Assembly (NCBI RefSeq): GCF_000471905.2
Contig: NW_006498246.1
Coordinates: 538,735-602,734 of the forward strand
DNA length: 64,000 nucleotides
From: Amborella trichopoda
Lineage: Eukaryota; Streptophyta; Magnoliopsida; Amborellales; Amborellaceae
Direction of reading: 5' to 3'
Below, piece by piece: positions 10,921 to 23,388 of this stretch. The notes beneath the pieces are model-generated. The model did not search any database. It was not told where the DNA came from and saw only the letters and a program-made list of their open reading frames with translations. Position numbers and translations under genes: made by a program. Position 1 is the first letter of the stretch, and each line of letters starts with the position of its first letter.

Positions 10921-12890
10921 TGATGACACAAATCATGTCTTTTTGGTCGCAGACTGCCAGATCACGAGATTTGTTATTCTCGTTATCACTCACATGTTTT
11001 TGGATTATTATTATCTTACTGTCTAATTTAAACGCGATATCTATCCTGCATTTAGATTATTTTCAAATTTAAATGAGGATTTAATGGGATATGGGACCAT
11101 GAACTGGGGACTATGGACCCTGGTGTTTGTAGTTTACGGTGTTTTGGGATAGTGTGGTCCCAAGGGCTTTCTAAGTATTTTTAAATAAAAAAATAAGTAT
11201 TTACAAACATCATGTAGTATAATAAAATTATATAATAATAAGAAATTAAATTATAGTGTAATATTCGATATATTATATATTGGTTATGGTTTGTATAGAG
11301 TCGAGGCTCTAAACAATCAAAGTAAAGCCCACCTTCAAATAGTATCGACAAATATGGTTTTAATATTGGAAATCTTTGTGATAGCCTTAAAATATATTTC
11401 ATCTTTAATTATAACTTTAAAACTTCAAAAATAGTGTATATCGAGCATATCTATGAAAACTTAAAAATCTTGAAAATTGATGATAAGAAAATGCGGTACA
11501 AGATGCACTATTTCCATAACTTGAAATCCATTTTTTCTCATGTCCATGCACCTTGATGTGGAGATGATCAATTTAAGGATGGGCATCAAATCTTCTAGTG
11601 AAATTTTTGATGTGGGCTCTAATTTGATTATTTAGAGCTTTGGCTCTATATAAACTTTTTACTTATATATTATATATAACAACTAATAATATTATAACAA
11701 AAATTATATTATAATAGAAAATAATATTTCTATTATAATATATAAAACATATAATTAATGTGTTGATTAGATTTATTATATACATTAATTAATGTTAAAT
11801 ATGTTAATTATTATTTATATATGTTAATTATTATATTAATTATTATAATTATTACAACTTTGGGGTTTGAGATCCCTTTTTTTGTCTTACCTCATCTCAC
11901 TCTATAAAATACATACCTTACTGTAAGTTTTTGGGGTCCATGGCCCTCTTCCAATCTCCTGAAAATGTTAATTTCACCTATTTTGGTGGAATTAATATTT
12001 CCAAAAAAAAAAAACTTCAAATGTGGAAATCAATGTCCATGTAGAAATTGAGAATCCTTCCCTAGGAGGGCATCTGAATAATATTTACAGGCTGTTTCTA
12101 TGGAAATGGATCTCCCAAAGTCCCATTTCTAGAGAACCAAATGGGCCCTAATGGTTACTACTTTTAGTCTCTAGGCTCTGTATTTTGTTTCAATCAAGAC
12201 AAGTTTCTCTCTAGAATAATTTAATTAAAAAGTATGAAAAACTACTTTCCCAAGTTCCTAGAGAATTGCTAGTAAAAAAAATGTGACACTTGCGCATAAT
12301 AAAATGATACCTATGATGAAAGTATATTTCAAACAAGCCAAATAGTGGAAATATATCTTCTAAGTTGTTTGCATATGCTACTCAAGTAGTATTCACCTAT
12401 CGTCAAGGATGTAAAAAGGAAAGGCTATTTACTTTTGATAGCAGAGGTCAAGGGGAAGAAGGGAAGGTGTGCTTGACAGCGAAATCCACAATATGTGAAG
12501 AATCTGACTAAAGTAACGAGATTAAGGAAAAGCGAAATGAGGAAGATTTGGTGTCAAGGGAGATGGGCATGTGAATAGCTGCAATGGAGGTAGAGTTGCA
12601 TAGCAGCGAGGGAGTCAGTACAAGGATTTGAGAAGACCTCGGTGGTTTATGAGTAGAGCAGAGAGAGGGACAAAGAGGGAGATGAGGGTTGGGGATAGGG
12701 CAAGAGCGAGAGGGGGATAGATATGAGTGAGCGCAGGGTTTCTTTGTGAATAAATTGATTCGAAATGTGACTTTATGCCCTATCTCAATTTGTCCGGTCC
12801 GATTGCTAGGTTGCTTTCCATTTTCAAGCTCTCTGCATCTTCTTTCCCATCCAACGTACACCCCATTCTTTCTCTCCCATTATTCTCCCT
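10921..12890. other. Gene-free, strongly AT-rich stretch
   Basis: Contains a TTAATTATTATATTAATTA-type low-complexity zone at 11650-11860 and no recognisable gene or complete element. Confidence 0.5.
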
Positions 12891-13125
12891 CAATTTTCTC
12901 TCTCTATTCTCTATTGTGTAATTTCACCCTACGCATATTGTAATAGATCCCTGAGAGGATACTAGAGAGAGACAGGGAGAGAGAAGGGTTGGACCATGTT
13001 GCCCTGCAAGAGAGAAAAAGAGGGGAAGCTAGGGAGGGAGTGAGAGGAAGTTCAAGAGAGAGAGGGAGAGATTGGGGGAGAAAGAGAGATAGGTAGGGCC
13101 CTATAGAGAGAGAGGGATAGTGAAA
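12891..13125 (+). repeat. GA-rich low-complexity stretch upstream of the LINE
   Basis: Long GAGAGA and GGGAGAG-type tracts. They could belong to the 5' untranslated region of the LINE, but its true 5' end was not located. Confidence 0.5.
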
Positions 13126-13576
13126 GTGAAAGATGAGATTAATGGTGGGATTGATTTTACTTATGTCATTGATGGAGAAAGGGTCATTGGGTAAGAAACA
13201 TTATGAGGAATGACATGAGACATTTGTACAGATTTGCTTGTGTAAGGGTTTGATGCAAGGGTTTGTGCAAGGTTTTGATGCTGGAAAAGCCCCCAATGCA
13301 TCACACTTGTGCCAGGGGTTTGTTGCTTGTGTAATGTTTTAGCGTGTAAGGTTTTGATGTTGTAGAGATTTGCTTTGGCGTGCAATGGGAAGAAGGTTTT
13401 CACAAAGAGAGTTTCCTGTAGAAATCTAGAGAGAGAATTTTTTTTTTATAGGTGATTCAGGTTTGTGGTGTGGTGTTGGTGGGCGATACAGAGAGAACAA
13501 GTGGGTGATACAATAATAGTGGCTAGAAAGTGGTAATGTGGTGATGGTGGCAATTTGGAGGTAGAATGATGAAGAG

Positions 13577-15320
13577 TTGAGAAATGTGCATTCTGAGAAG
13601 AAGATGGAGAAAGGCGGTGTTTCCTATGTTGCGGCTTTATGTTCTTCGAATTCTCATCTCCATAGGAACCTCATTTTTTTGGCTCGAGATGATATCATTA
13701 AAGAACAAGAAAAGAGAATTCAATTAGCAGTGATTGTGACTTTCAGGGAGAGATATTTGGAAGTACAGATGTTCCAAGAATGGGTTGATAAGACTTGGAC
13801 TAAGACCCCTAGCCTGTGTCGTTCTATCCCATAAGGTAAATTTATTTGTTTTTTGGGTTCTTGCGAGGAAGCTATTAAAGTAATCAATCAGAGATTTTGG
13901 CACTTCCAAGGGGTTGATTTGGTCATTGAAAGATGGATCCCCACCTTAGAAGCCCCCGTGATCAAACCAAAATCATCCTGGTTTGCTGTTTCTAGAATTC
14001 TAATCATTGCTTAGTCCTCTGAAGTCTTTAAAGAGGTAGCAAATCTATGTGGTCAGCTGATCAAGATTGATTGAAATTTAACCAGCTATCATGCCCTTGT
14101 TTTCCTTGTAAAAACTAAAAGTATAAATCATCCTAAAGAGGGTATCCTAAAGATGGGAGGCTTTGATTTTTAGACTCATATTTTAAGATATTTGAATTCA
14201 AAAGGGAAGTTTCGTTGAAGCCTCTTCCAAAGATGTGAAACATAGCCTGAACGGTAAGCAGAATATTAATAAGGATGATGGTTCCCAGAAGCCATTATTG
14301 TTGCTCTCAAGTTGCAACAATGGAGTTTCAAAAATTGACAACCGATATCATCGCCATAAATTTTGTGGGAGGGCAAATTCAAGCCATTCTTATACTGCAA
14401 CGTCATCTCTCAAAGGGAAACGTGTCATTAAAAAATGGGTTGTTAAATTTGATGGAAACATTTCAAAAACATCTGCTATGGAAATTCCTTGCCAAAAATC
14501 ATCTGTTTTGGAAAGCAATGTTATTTCCTACCATAACTAGTTTGAAACTTTTAGAAAGTTTCCCTTTGGATATTTAGACGAGTGGCCAATTAATTCCCTT
14601 TCACAAACTTCCATCAAAGATAATAAAATTTTGCAGCTTCAAAAAGAAGCTCTCATCCCACAAGTAACCCAAAAGAACATCATTGTTGAGCTTCACGCTG
14701 ACTCTTTCTCTGATGTGACTAAAGAGAGCAAATCTGAAAAAGAAAAGATGCAGCAGAGGATTCTATTTGAGAGGGTTACTTCCATGCAGTGAAAAACGCA
14801 AAAGAATGATAAGTTTGTTGAAAAACTAGTGTTGGTTTATAATGTCAAGAGTAACGAAGTAGATAGGGAAAGAAGATATGCTCTTTCTAATTATAGCGAT
14901 AAACTTTGGAAAAATCTTGAAAGTGTTGTTATTGATAACAATCGTCAAAGCCTCAAAAAACATGAGCTGGAAGATCCTCTTATAGTTCATCTGATTGTTA
15001 TGAAAACACCGAGTAATGATGCTGATGACGAAGTTCCTGTAGTACATAAATTTGAGGGATATGATGACTATGACAATGTCAATGATGGCAAGTCTTTAGT
15101 GATTTGACCTTTTGAAGTTGATACAGTTTTGGATGCAATTAATGTGTGTTATGGTGACTCTCTTGACGCCATTACAGATACCCTAAAGGAAGAGCATAGA
15201 AAGGAACTAGAGAAAGACTTGTTAAGAGCAAAATTCAGAAATCCAAGAAGAAATGAAAGCTTCAAAAAGAACTTGATAATTTGGTATACCATAGTTACTA
15301 TGATCACGGTAAGGTAAGTG
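13577..15320 (+). pseudogene. LINE ORF1 (gag-like, DUF4283-type) pseudogene
   Basis: The first segment reads EWVDKTW and, after a stop, KFICFLGSCEEAIKVINQ followed by WHFQGVDLVIERWIPTL, which resembles the DUF4283 domain in plant L1 ORF1 proteins that package LINE RNA. Downstream fragments (14235-14540, 14829-15107, 15129-15317) are hydrophilic and unassigned, as is usual for the variable part of ORF1. At least six in-frame stops are present. Confidence 0.7.
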
Positions 15321-15408
15321 TTTGTCCTCGTGCTCACTCTAAAGCTTTGTTGCCTATGTTTACTGGTCCTTCAAGGGTCACCAAACATAGACATGGTTAC
15401 CAGTCTAT

Positions 15409-18400
15409 ATGAAAGTGTTATGTTGGAATGTCAGAGGCCTCAATAGTGCTCAACGTAAGATAGATGTTATTTCCTTTTGCAGAAAGGAAATGCCTGATCT
15501 CTTGCTTCTCCAGGAAACTAAATTGGAGGCCCCGACTCTTCATACTGCCAGATTGGTTTGGAGAAATAGCTCCATGGATTTTTTAGGAGTAGATGCTTCT
15601 GGCTCTTCAGGTGGTATTTGGGTCCTTTGGGATCCTTTGGTTTTGAGTGCTTCACAAAACTTTCTTTCAAGTAAACACAATTCCATTATTTTTCAGGGGC
15701 CTTTAAATAATTTTTCTTGGTGTTTATCTGTGGTCTATGGGCCTAACAAAGCTACTGATAGATCTGCTTTTTTTTACAAACTAGCAAATATTCGGTTAAA
15801 TTTGAATGTACCTTGGTTGGTTTGTGGTGACTTTAATATTATTAGATGGCCAAGTGAATCTACATTTTTTCCTTCTATGTCTTCTTGTATAAGATTGTTT
15901 AAAGGTTCTATATAACACCATGAATTTATTGATCTTCCTTCTATTGTAGCTAATTATACCTGGTCCAATCATAATTTACAAGATCTTATTTTGACAAAGT
16001 TAGACATGTTTTTTGTCTCTTCTGAGTTTGTTACTCGTTTCCCAAAAATAAGTGTGAAAGCTCTACCAAAAATTTCTTCTGATCATGTCCCTCTGCTCCT
16101 TAACTCTAACGGTTTCTTGTCTGGACTATCCCTATTTATATTTGAATTGGCATGGTTATTAGAGAGGTATTTACTCAACCTGATTGAAGATTTCTTGAAA
16201 AATACTACCATTGATGGTTGAAAAGGTTTTCAAATTTTAAAAAAAACTCCAATTATTGAAACAAATGATTATTATATGGAAGAAGAATGTTTGGGGAGAT
16301 TTACAATCTAAAATCGGGGCAGCAAAGTCCCATATAGAGGAATTAGATAGTATTCAGTTTATGGGATGTGCTCTAACACCAGATCAATCCAGAGACAGAA
16401 GCTTATGGGTGGCTACGTATAAACAGTTGGTTAATTTGGAGGAAATTCATTAGAGACAAAGATCTTGTGTGAAATGGATCAAGGTGGGCGATAAAAACAC
16501 GAGATTCTTTCATACTATTGCTAATACAAGGAAAATGGATAACTCAATTCAAAGCCTCTGTATTGAAGGAAAAGTCTGTGACAACATGTAAGAGGTTGAT
16601 AGGGCCCTGGTTGATAATTTCAACAAATCTTATGAGGCCGATAGTAGGATTCAACTATCCATTCAAGATCTACTTTTTACTAGGTTGTGGTTAGAACAAG
16701 CTCAATGGTTGGAAAGAAAATTTGAAGAGCAAAGAATCAGAGATGCAGTCTTTGGGAGGGGCAGAGATAAGGCTCCTGACCTAGATGGATACCCAATGGC
16801 ATTTTTTCAATCTTTTTGGGATATTTTGAAAGATGATATTGTTCAATTATTTGAAGAATTTTATTGGAATGGTAAAATTAATATTGCCATGAATTCCATT
16901 TTTATTGCTTCAATTCCAAAGAAAAAAGTCACTACGAAGATCAAATATATTCGGCTTATTAGTCTTATTGGTAGTCTTTATAAAATCATAACAAAGATTT
17001 TAGATAATAGACTGCAACAGGTGATTCACATGGTTAGTAAATGACCACAATCAACATTCTTGAAGGATAAGCAAATTATGGATAGTATTTTGGTCGGACA
17101 AGAATGTATCCACTCAAGAATCAAGGATGACAAACCGGGTCTTATTTGTAAGCTAGACTTTGAGAAGGCATATGATAAGGTTGATTGGGGGGGACTTTGA
17201 GAAGGCATATGATAAGGTTGATTGGGGGGTACTACAAAGTATCATGGCTAAAATGAGTTTTCTTTCAAGGTGGAGAATGTGGATTGATGATTGTTTGTCT
17301 TCTACCCATTTTTCAGTTCTTCTTAATAACAAAGCAATTGGTTTTTTTAAAGGATCAAGATGATTGAGACAAGGGGACTTTTTTTCACCATTTTATATAC
17401 TTCGGTAGCTGAGAGCTTTAGTATCATGCTTAATGGATTGACAGTGCAAATGATCATATTAGGTGTTAATATTGGTAATAATGGTATTATAGTATCACAT
17501 TTACAGTATCTTGTCAATGCCATTATATTATGTGATCCCACGGTTAAGGTCGCCTAAGGATTTTCTTGAAAAGTGTGGAACTCTCAATTGGCCTTAAAGT
17601 TAATTTGAATAAAACCAAGCTTATTGGCATTGGCTGTCCACAAATGGTAGTATCAAGAATGACACATTTATTAGGCTGTGGTGTTGAGTCCTTACCCTGT
17701 ACTTATTTGAGAATTCCCTTAGTGGATTCAAGGCCTTCAAGATCAATTTGGGATCCGGTGGTGGAGAGATTTGACAAGAAACTTGACACTTGAAAAGCTA
17801 AAACTCTTTCTATTGGGGGGAAATATACGTTGATTAAATCCATTTTGTCTAACCTCCCATTATATTTTATGTCCTTATTTAAGATGTCTTGAAAAACAAC
17901 TGGAGAGAATTATGAAAACTTTCTTGTGGGGAGATGATATAAGAAGGAAAATATTTCATCTCGTAAGATGGGAAAAAGTTTGTTGACCAATGAATGAGGG
18001 GGGATTGCGTGTTAGGAGACATATAAACTCGATACTTTTAGTAAAAATAGTAGCAGATGATCCATACACAACTCGAGTCTTTCTGGGTGCTTGTTCTGAG
18101 AGATAAATATGTAATAGATTTGAACTTTGGCCTTATTAAAAGTCCAATAAACGAGATAAGTTTGTCCCATGTTTGGAGATCTGTGTATCTATGGCAATTC
18201 TGAAATACAATGGGGAATGGAGAATCCACTCTCTTATGGTTTGACAAATGGATTGGAAATGACCCGTTGAAATACCTTTTACCTGAGGTATTCTCAAAAG
18301 CTTTAAACCTGCTAGCATCTGTCAAGAAGGCTAGTGGGGGTGTTTATACTAATATTATTTGGTCCATTCCTTGCAGGTACAAGAGAGGTACAGACATGTT

Positions 18401-19536
18401 CATTTAGGAGTATCAGATGTTGTTGGAATTATTGAATGACACATATTTAACTCCAAATATGAATGATAGCTCTATTTGGGATCTTACACCTTTGGGACAT
18501 TTTTCGGTTAAGTCAACCTATAATCTATTATTTTCTGATCATTGGAGAGACTTGGATGCTAGTTTATTTAAGATTAAGAAATTACATGTGCCTCTTAAAG
18601 TGCAGCTATTCTTATGGATTATGTGTCAAGATAAATTAGCAACTGTTGACAACTTGAGAAAGATGATGTCTATTATCACCAATGTATGTATCCTATGCAA
18701 AGACAGTGATGAAACTTCGCAACATATTTTCCTTTCATACCCTTTTGTTACATATATTTGAGATTGGGCTCGGTAGTGCCTCAATCTGTCATTACCTTTA
18801 TCCCAAAATGTCAGAACTCTTCTTAACCAATGGATCACACCCGATATTTTAAAGATGGAAACTATTATTTGGAAATCTATTTGGGTTAACCTTCTTTAGA
18901 ATGTGTGGAAAGAAAGAAATAGAAGAGTCTTTGATAATATAAGTATAGATCTGTCTACATTAAAATCAAATATTTTGGCAGTTGTAGCTTATTGGTTCCT
19001 TACACATAAGAATAATGGATTTATTTCTAAAAGTGTTATCATTAGCAATCCCTTGACAATAACGACGATGGGTGTTACCACCAACACTCGTAGTGAGGTT
19101 GTTTGGATACCACCACTAGTGAATTCCTTCAAACTTCATTATGATGGAAGTTCACTTGGCACTCCAGGGCTAGCTGGCTATGGTGGACTCATCAGAAATA
19201 ATTTGGGTCACATTATATTTTCTTACTCGGGTCCTTGTGGTATCACAATAGCAAATGAGGCAGAAACACGAGGTTTATTAGAACGTTTGAAATTGCTATG
19301 CACTTTGGAAGGGGGTAGGATTATCGAAGGAGACTCGGCAAATGTCATTGCCTGTAGTAAGAGAAATGCTCATGTTCCTTGGAGATTATTGACTATTTTT
19401 AATCAAATTTAGGATATTTTGCCAACCTTTATGGCAACTGTCCAACATTGTTATAGAGAGGCGAATAAAAATGCCGATGTTCTTCTCAAACGAGGAGTCC
19501 TTACTCCCTCTCTGTTGGTTACTTCATTTATTTAAT
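15409..19536 (+). pseudogene. LINE ORF2 (endonuclease, reverse transcriptase, RNase H) pseudogene
   Basis: The endonuclease keeps its catalytic signatures: NVRGL, QETKL, GDFN and SDHVPLL (15409-16110), but a stop at about 15913 splits it. The reverse transcriptase is recognisable from KAPDLDGYPMAFFQ and SLYKIITKILDNRL to KLDFEKAYDKVDW, while the expected FADD-type catalytic box near 17500 reads QYLVNAIIL, so both aspartates are lost. A zf-RVT region (PLKVQLFLWIM, CILCKDSDETSQHIFLSYPF) lies at about 18500-18760. RNase H (LHYDGSSLGTPG, NEAETRGLL, EGDSANVIA, REANKNADVL) lies at 19131-19500. Dead by stops, frameshifts and active-site loss. Confidence 0.85.
17156..17227 (+). repeat. 35-bp tandem duplication inside the LINE reverse transcriptase
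   Basis: GACTTTGAGAAGGCATATGA through TTGATTGGGGGG occurs twice in direct succession. It repeats the codons for DFEKAYDKVDW and shifts the frame, since 35 is not a multiple of three. Confidence 0.9.
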
Positions 19537-19748
19537 ATTGTGTCTTTTCTTGAACATCTTGTATTTTACATATAAATTATTGATAAGTCATACGTTACCA
19601 TTCAAAAAAAAATTTATAGTAGATATATTTATTGAATATTTGAGCATTTCCAATAGGTACATATGCATTTTGACAAACAGACACTGGGGGTTTTAGTTTT
19701 GTCGATCATTTTTTGAGAAGTAATTTTATGACGTGAATAATAAATATA

Positions 19749-19980
19749 GGGAAAGTATAGAATTAGACCATTTACCTTTGGCGCAAGATGGTCACATTAA
19801 TCTTGACCATTGGATGTGAAATTGGGTGGTTTTAATTATTCCATCGACCAAGTTCAAACTTTAAAATAATTTTTTTCGAACTTTGTGACACATCCAAGCT
19901 ATCAAATTTCACATTGGATGGTTGTGAGTAATTGTGACCACCTTGTTTCAAACGTAAATGATTTCATTGTATACAATCCC
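19749..19980 (+). mobile_element. MITE, 232-bp family reference copy, with 9-bp target duplication
   Basis: Bounded by ATAAATATA at 19740-19748 and 19981-19989. The ends start GGGAAAGTATAGAATTAGACC on the left (first bases GGGA) and GGGATTGTATACAATGAAA read inward on the right. A 9-bp duplication and long inverted ends suggest a Mutator-type MITE. Non-coding. Confidence 0.75.
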
Positions 19981-20718
19981 ATAAATATAAATATTTAGTT
20001 AGATTTCTCCTTTTTTTCTATTTTTTTTACTGGACCAGTCTTTCCAAGATATATCTTTTCCATTACATCAATTTCTTTTTCATGGATGCCTCTCTTTTTT
20101 AAATATTTCCTCTGAGCTCAAACTTTTGAAAACGAGCCATATAATTTACTTGCTGCTAAATTCTTATGCATAAGATATGACCCTAGCTTACAAATTAATA
20201 TTAGCAAATGTATATACACCTTATAGATACCTTATAGAGATAGGTGGCTTAAGAAACATATGAAATCCATGGGGTCTAGATGAAACCACATTTCCCTGTA
20301 AAGCCCAATTCACATCATCCATCAACCATAGTAAATATGTAACTTTTTATTGTCACCCATTTTTTTAGAAAATGGACTATCTAATTGGATATGCCTCCAC
20401 CATATTGTTCCATATCGGTTGAGTTTTAGTGATCTAGATTCGCTGAACCGGCGATTCAACTAAATATTTTTAAAAAACAAGGAATAAAGAAAAATAAAAA
20501 AATTTGCATAGAACACCTTCTCCATCTATAATATCTTTGTTTGATTATTTGCATCATCAACGAAATATACAACAAAATGGGAATAATGCATTTTAGAGAG
20601 AGTAGTGTCTTTTCTTTTTCTCAAAGAGAATCAACTTGGTGAGTTGCCAAATTCAATCCAAAATCGATGATTCTCGACACAATTCTTAAAACCATGATTT
20701 GCCCTAATAATAAATTAT

Positions 20719-21813
20719 CAGATTGTATACAATGAGACCATTACCTTTGGTGCAAGGAGGTCACAATTATTTCTAACCATTCGAGGTGAAATCTGAGAAC
20801 TTGAGTGTGTCACAAAGTTCGAGAAAATTTCATTTGAACTTTGAGCTTGGTCAATAAGATCAACACTGCCACCCAATTTAACATCCAATGGTCAAGATTA
20901 ATTATGACCACCTTGTACTAAAAATAAGAGAAATTACATAAATATCCGTTATACTTTACGTTATTATAGATGTACTAAATAGTATCCGTTATTATATGTA
21001 TGTCCGTTTTTTATCTTTTATAACTTAATTTTTAAAAGATACGACTTTACCGTTTTTCAGATGTTGAACAATCGAATTGGAAGGTTTTTCAGATGTTCAA
21101 CATCCGAAAATAGGCGGAAAGTTTAACGTTCGCATTCCCATTTTCAGGTGTTGAATATCCAAATTGAAGAGTTATGTTGATACATTGTATTCCTTGTAAA
21201 AATGGTTTTGGATGTTGGACATTCGAAAATATCACATTCTCGGATGTTGAACATCCAAAAATGTCATATTTTCAGATGTTCATCATCTGAAAATGACTGT
21301 GAAATTCCAGAGACTTTCTGGAAATTGAAAGTCATATTTTCGGATGTTGAACATCCGAAAATATGACATTTTCAGATGTCCAACATTCGAAACCAATTTC
21401 AGATGTTGAACATCAGAAAATATGACATTTTCAGATGTCCAACATTCGAAACCATTTTCAGATGTTGAACATCCGAAAATATGACATTTTCAGATGTCCA
21501 ACATTCGAAACCATTTTCAGATGTCCAACATCCGAAAAACCCTTCAATTCGGATGTTGAACACTAAAAAATGATAATGTTAGCGTTAAACTTTTGACCTA
21601 TTTTCGGATGTTGAACATCCGAAAAACCCTCCAATTAAGTTATTCAACATCCGAAAAAGGGTAAAGTCGTCTTTTTAAAAAAATTACGTTATAAAAGGTA
21701 AAAAACAGACATACATGTAATAACATAAACTATTTGGTACATCCGTAATAACGCAAAGCATAACGGATATATATGTAATTTTTACTAAAAATAAATATTC
21801 TCATATACTTTCC
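20719..21813 (+). mobile_element. MITE, 232-bp family, split by a later insertion
   Basis: 20719-20927 starts GATTGTATACAATGAGACC and follows the family to GACCACCTTGTACTAAAAA. The missing right end resumes at 21795 with TATTCTCATATACTTTCC, matching the family end GGTCTCATTGTATACAATCC. The two parts sum to about 228 bp, the family length, so the foldback element between them inserted after this MITE. Confidence 0.7.
20928..21782. mobile_element. Foldback/Mutator-like element, 855 bp, palindrome-rich, 12-bp flanking duplication
   Basis: TACTAAAAATAA flanks both sides (20916-20927, 21783-21794). The inverted ends extend about 165 bp: ATTACATAAATATCCGTTAT at left, ATTACATATATATCCGTTAT inward at right, then matching TGTATGTCCG, TTTTTTATCTTTTATAAC and ACGACTTTACC blocks. 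The centre is an array of 59-60-bp units built on the palindrome TTTCGGATGTTGAACATCC plus GAAA. No coding capacity. Long terminal inverted repeats plus a 9-12-bp duplication fit a MULE-type foldback element. Confidence 0.78.
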
Positions 21814-22243
21814 AATATATTATTACCTTCCTTGTCTAAGTTGTTAGGAGGCTTGTTTCAAACATTATTAAACTTTAATTAGGGTTGGTGGTGGGAGGTG
21901 ATTAAAATCGGTTAGGTTTTGACCTAGTAAATTAGTTTTTGACCACGGCTATCATGTGTATCATCCTTCCACTTCCACCAAACCTTTGCAAGTTTTTTTT
22001 AGACATTTGATAATTCGACTTTGAAAAACAAAGATTTGACTTTCACCACAATAGTTAGGCCACTATTTGTGACTTTTAGGAAAAAGAAAAGGTTTAGATT
22101 TATTTAATGAAAAAAACTAAGAGCCTTAATCTTGGGGTATTAAACTAAGCAACCCACAAGTACATGTACGGCTGTTTCCACATGGAAAATGTGGTATAGC
22201 TATAACCTAAAAGCATGAAGGTTGTCCATGTCTTTCTCTATTG

Positions 22244-22324
22244 TAGGGCTGATGATGGGCTGGCCATTGGGACAAGGGCCTGGGCTGGGCCTGACCGGGC
22301 CACGCCCGACTTGTTGCCACCCTC
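22244..22324. mobile_element. Very short hAT-like MITE remnant
   Basis: Left end TAGGGCTGATGATGGGC and right end GACTTGTTGCCACCCT are imperfect inverted copies, with a GGGCCTGGGCTGGGCC-type interior. Same end class as the elements at 5.7 and 6.0 kb. Confidence 0.5.
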
Positions 22325-22527
22325 ACTTTGATTGTTCAACATGCATAATACCAACGCATTTTTGCACATGCATCTCCCTCCCTTTCATTCTATGTGAATT
22401 GTGGATGTGCCGGACTATTCACATACATATGCACATAATACGAAATCAATCAAGATACACATGGCCCAGATCATGAATACATGCAAGTGATTTGTAGATA
22501 TACATGTATATATATAAGAAGGAAAAA

Positions 22528-22841
22528 GTTTATATAAAGATGTTACCTTGTAACATAGAACTACGATGCCCCTCAAAAATCCATCGGAAAAGGTAGTTTT
22601 AATGTTGAAAAACCCTTTGGTTGATCATCTCGACATCGAGATGTATGACTATGCAAAATACAAAGATTTTAAGTCTCAGAAATTGTCGGCATTTTACAAC
22701 ATATTATCTACACCGTCCATTTTCAAAATTTTCATGTGTTTATAGGTCTATTTGATTTTAACCATTTTTTAAATTTAAAATTTTATAATTAGATATAAAA
22801 ATAGACTTTGAGATAATCCTAAGAATTTGAAGGTGCACCTT
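22528..22841 (+). repeat. Dispersed ~330-bp MITE-like repeat, copy B
   Basis: Begins GTTTATATAAAGATGTTACC and ends GAAGGTGCACCTT, with the same internal order as copy A (2799-3120), including TTAATGTTGAAAAACCC and AAAATTTTATAATTAGATAT. Confidence 0.7.
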
Positions 22842-23082
22842 ACCTCTACACCTACGGATGCATCCCTATGCAAACTGCACCTATATAAGAAATTTATCAA
22901 AATACATATAAGAGATCAATTGGTTTCTAATATCTTTTGATTTAACTTCAAAATACTCATCACAAGCTGGAATAATTTAAAAAGGGTAAACGATTAAATT
23001 GATGAAAAGATCATGTCTGCCCACATGCTGATAGCTACATTATCAGCCAATTGTTCACATTGAATCTGGGCCGATGTGATGG

Positions 23083-23388
23083 TCACGACTTCATTTTGTA
23101 TTTGAATTTTCATTTTTTTTCTATATATCTAAATCATTTGAAATTTAGAACGTCTATTCTATAAAATTAGAAGAATCAAATAATAATAATAATAATTCAC
23201 AAAATATAAATTGACCAAAATACCCCCAAAAAATTTTGGGGGTATTTTGGTCAATTTATATTTTTTGATTTTTTTTAATATTTTTATTAGGTGCACCTTG
23301 ATGAGAAGAATGAATGCTTTAAATTTCAAGTGATTTGGATTTTTTAGAAAAAATGAAAAATTCAAATACGAAATGAGATTGTAACCGT
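23083..23388. mobile_element. MITE with ~70-bp terminal inverted repeats, right end at the gap
   Basis: TTCATTTTGTATTTGAATTT near 23090 and its inverse AAATTCAAATACGAAATGAG near 23355 belong to arms that continue through TCATTTTTT and AAATCATTTGAAATTTAGA. The centre holds a near-perfect palindrome, ACCAAAATACCCCC then GGGGGTATTTTGGT (about 23213-23255). The right terminus is cut by unknown bases. Confidence 0.75.

Larger units (their letters stand above)
13560..19612 (+). mobile_element. L1-type LINE retrotransposon, full-length but inactivated
   Basis: Order along the plus strand: gag-like ORF1 (13577 to about 15320), then ORF2 from 15409 with endonuclease, reverse transcriptase, zf-RVT zinc-binding region and RNase H, ending near 19536, followed by a short 3' UTR and an A-tail at 19604-19612. 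This is the standard plant L1 architecture. Many stops and frameshifts interrupt both ORFs. No target duplication could be paired, so the 5' boundary is approximate. Confidence 0.85.

Noticed and set aside
10294..10923. Overlapping frames of 68-95 residues on both strands
   Set aside because: They repeat with the 105-bp minisatellite and have no protein family resemblance.
22222..22476. 84-residue frame starting MSMSFSIVGLMMGWPLG
   Set aside because: The Gly-rich part comes from a GGGCC-rich hAT-like MITE remnant.
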